Of a stretch of 6,604 bases of DNA, positions 6,366 to 6,604 are shown piece after piece. This stretch comes from Cloacimonetes bacterium SCGC AAA252-N17 (GTDB taxonomy: Bacteria; Cloacimonadota; Cloacimonadia; JGIOTU-2). The stretch's first letter is position 1. Each line of letters begins with the position of its first letter. The notes under the pieces were generated by a model. The model was not told where the DNA came from, searched no databases, and saw only the letters and a list, made by a program, of their open reading frames with translations. The translations under genes were made by a program, and so were the position numbers. Location: the NCBI GenBank assembly GCA_000404785.1, contig ASNI01000051.1:1-6604 (forward strand). Reading direction: 5' to 3'.

Positions 6366-6604
6366 TTATCTTATAATCACCATCTTCTTGATAGTTTCTT
6401 TTTTATCGGCAGTGAGTTTATAGAAATAAATACCTGAACCGACTTTCTTTCCATAGCTATCGAGACCGTCCCAAGAAATACTTCCAATTACTGTTTTGGT
6501 ATTTATATCAAGCTCTCTTACCAATTGCCCTTTAATGTTGTATATTTTCAGTTCTGCTTTTTGTGTGTACAGTGGAAGTGTGAAAGAAATTGTTGTTGAA
6601 CTTG
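6366..6604 (-). CDS. C-terminal part of a secreted protein with a FlgD-like/type IX-style sorting domain
   Basis: Hand translation gives 78 codons from the right edge to TAA at 6366-6368; the 5' part lies outside the window. The sequence reads STTISFTLPLYTQKAELKIY, then NIKGQLVREL, SWDGLDSYGKKVGSGIYFYK, and the basic end KKMVIIR. This is the classic C-terminal beta-sandwich seen on many secreted proteins of FCB bacteria (T9SS type A sorting domain or FlgD Ig-like): a structural strand with KIYNIKGQLV, a WDG turn, a G(S)GIYFYKL strand and a K-K-hydrophobic-R tail. In family members it follows a variable functional region and directs export or surface attachment. The function of the missing N-terminal part is unknown. 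The gene has its own terminator and is separate from ndk. Confidence 0.9.
   Translation of the reverse strand, partial: SSTTISFTLPLYTQKAELKIYNIKGQLVRELDINTKTVIGSISWDGLDSYGKKVGSGIYFYKLTADKKETIKKMVIIR

Noticed and set aside
1..6604. CRISPR arrays, tRNA/rRNA genes, insertion sequences
   Set aside because: I saw no regularly spaced repeats, no tRNA-like cloverleaf or rRNA sequence, and no transposase or terminal inverted repeats, even at the composition boundary near 2738-2837.

Overview
All protein genes in this window lie on the minus strand, so it reads functionally from right to left. The organism looks like a Gram-negative-type bacterium of the FCB group, plausibly Cloacimonadota or a neighbouring candidate phylum. 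The case rests on the FlgD-like C-terminal sorting domain at the right edge (KIYNIKGQLV, SWDGLDSYGKKVGSGIYFYKL, KKMVIIR ending), together with a CHASE2 class III cyclase and a diderm-style lipoprotein. This placement is an inference from style, not a search result.

Right edge (6311-6604): the last 78 codons of a secreted or surface protein with the sorting domain, closed by a clear Rho-independent terminator. Next (6134-6300) comes an AT-rich intergenic stretch with a perfect TTGACA hexamer and a small inverted repeat. It leads into a compact three-gene operon (6133 to 2838): ndk (nucleoside diphosphate kinase, GTG start), ddl (D-alanine--D-alanine ligase, 4-base ATGA overlap with ndk) and a 638-residue CHASE2/adenylate cyclase 21 bases further on. 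These are ordinary, intact genes of about 40-50% GC in hand-counted lines. They supply NTPs, the peptidoglycan D-Ala-D-Ala dipeptide and cAMP.

After a 100-base gap with no visible terminator, the left 2.7 kb is a different world: AT-rich (22-38% GC in hand-counted lines), Lys/Asn/Ile-rich and tightly packed. In order of transcription it holds a lipoprotein substrate-binding protein of the branched-chain amino acid (Peripla_BP_6) type, an atypical polyprenyl synthetase with both DDxxD motifs, a 50-residue protein with a strong Shine-Dalgarno sequence, and a multi-pass membrane protein that runs off the left edge. The last two genes were found by translating the minus strand by hand; they join by an ATGA overlap sitting on an A7 run.

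The most interesting point is this left cassette. The order prenyl synthase, small peptide, membrane protein resembles comQ-comX-comP, in which ComQ prenylates a tryptophan of the ComX pheromone and ComP is the membrane receptor kinase. Here an extracytoplasmic binding protein is placed in front. The match is only architectural: the single Trp of the small protein is central, not near the C-terminus, and the membrane gene is cut before any kinase domain could be seen. A prenyl-based signalling or modification system is therefore a hypothesis, not an annotation.
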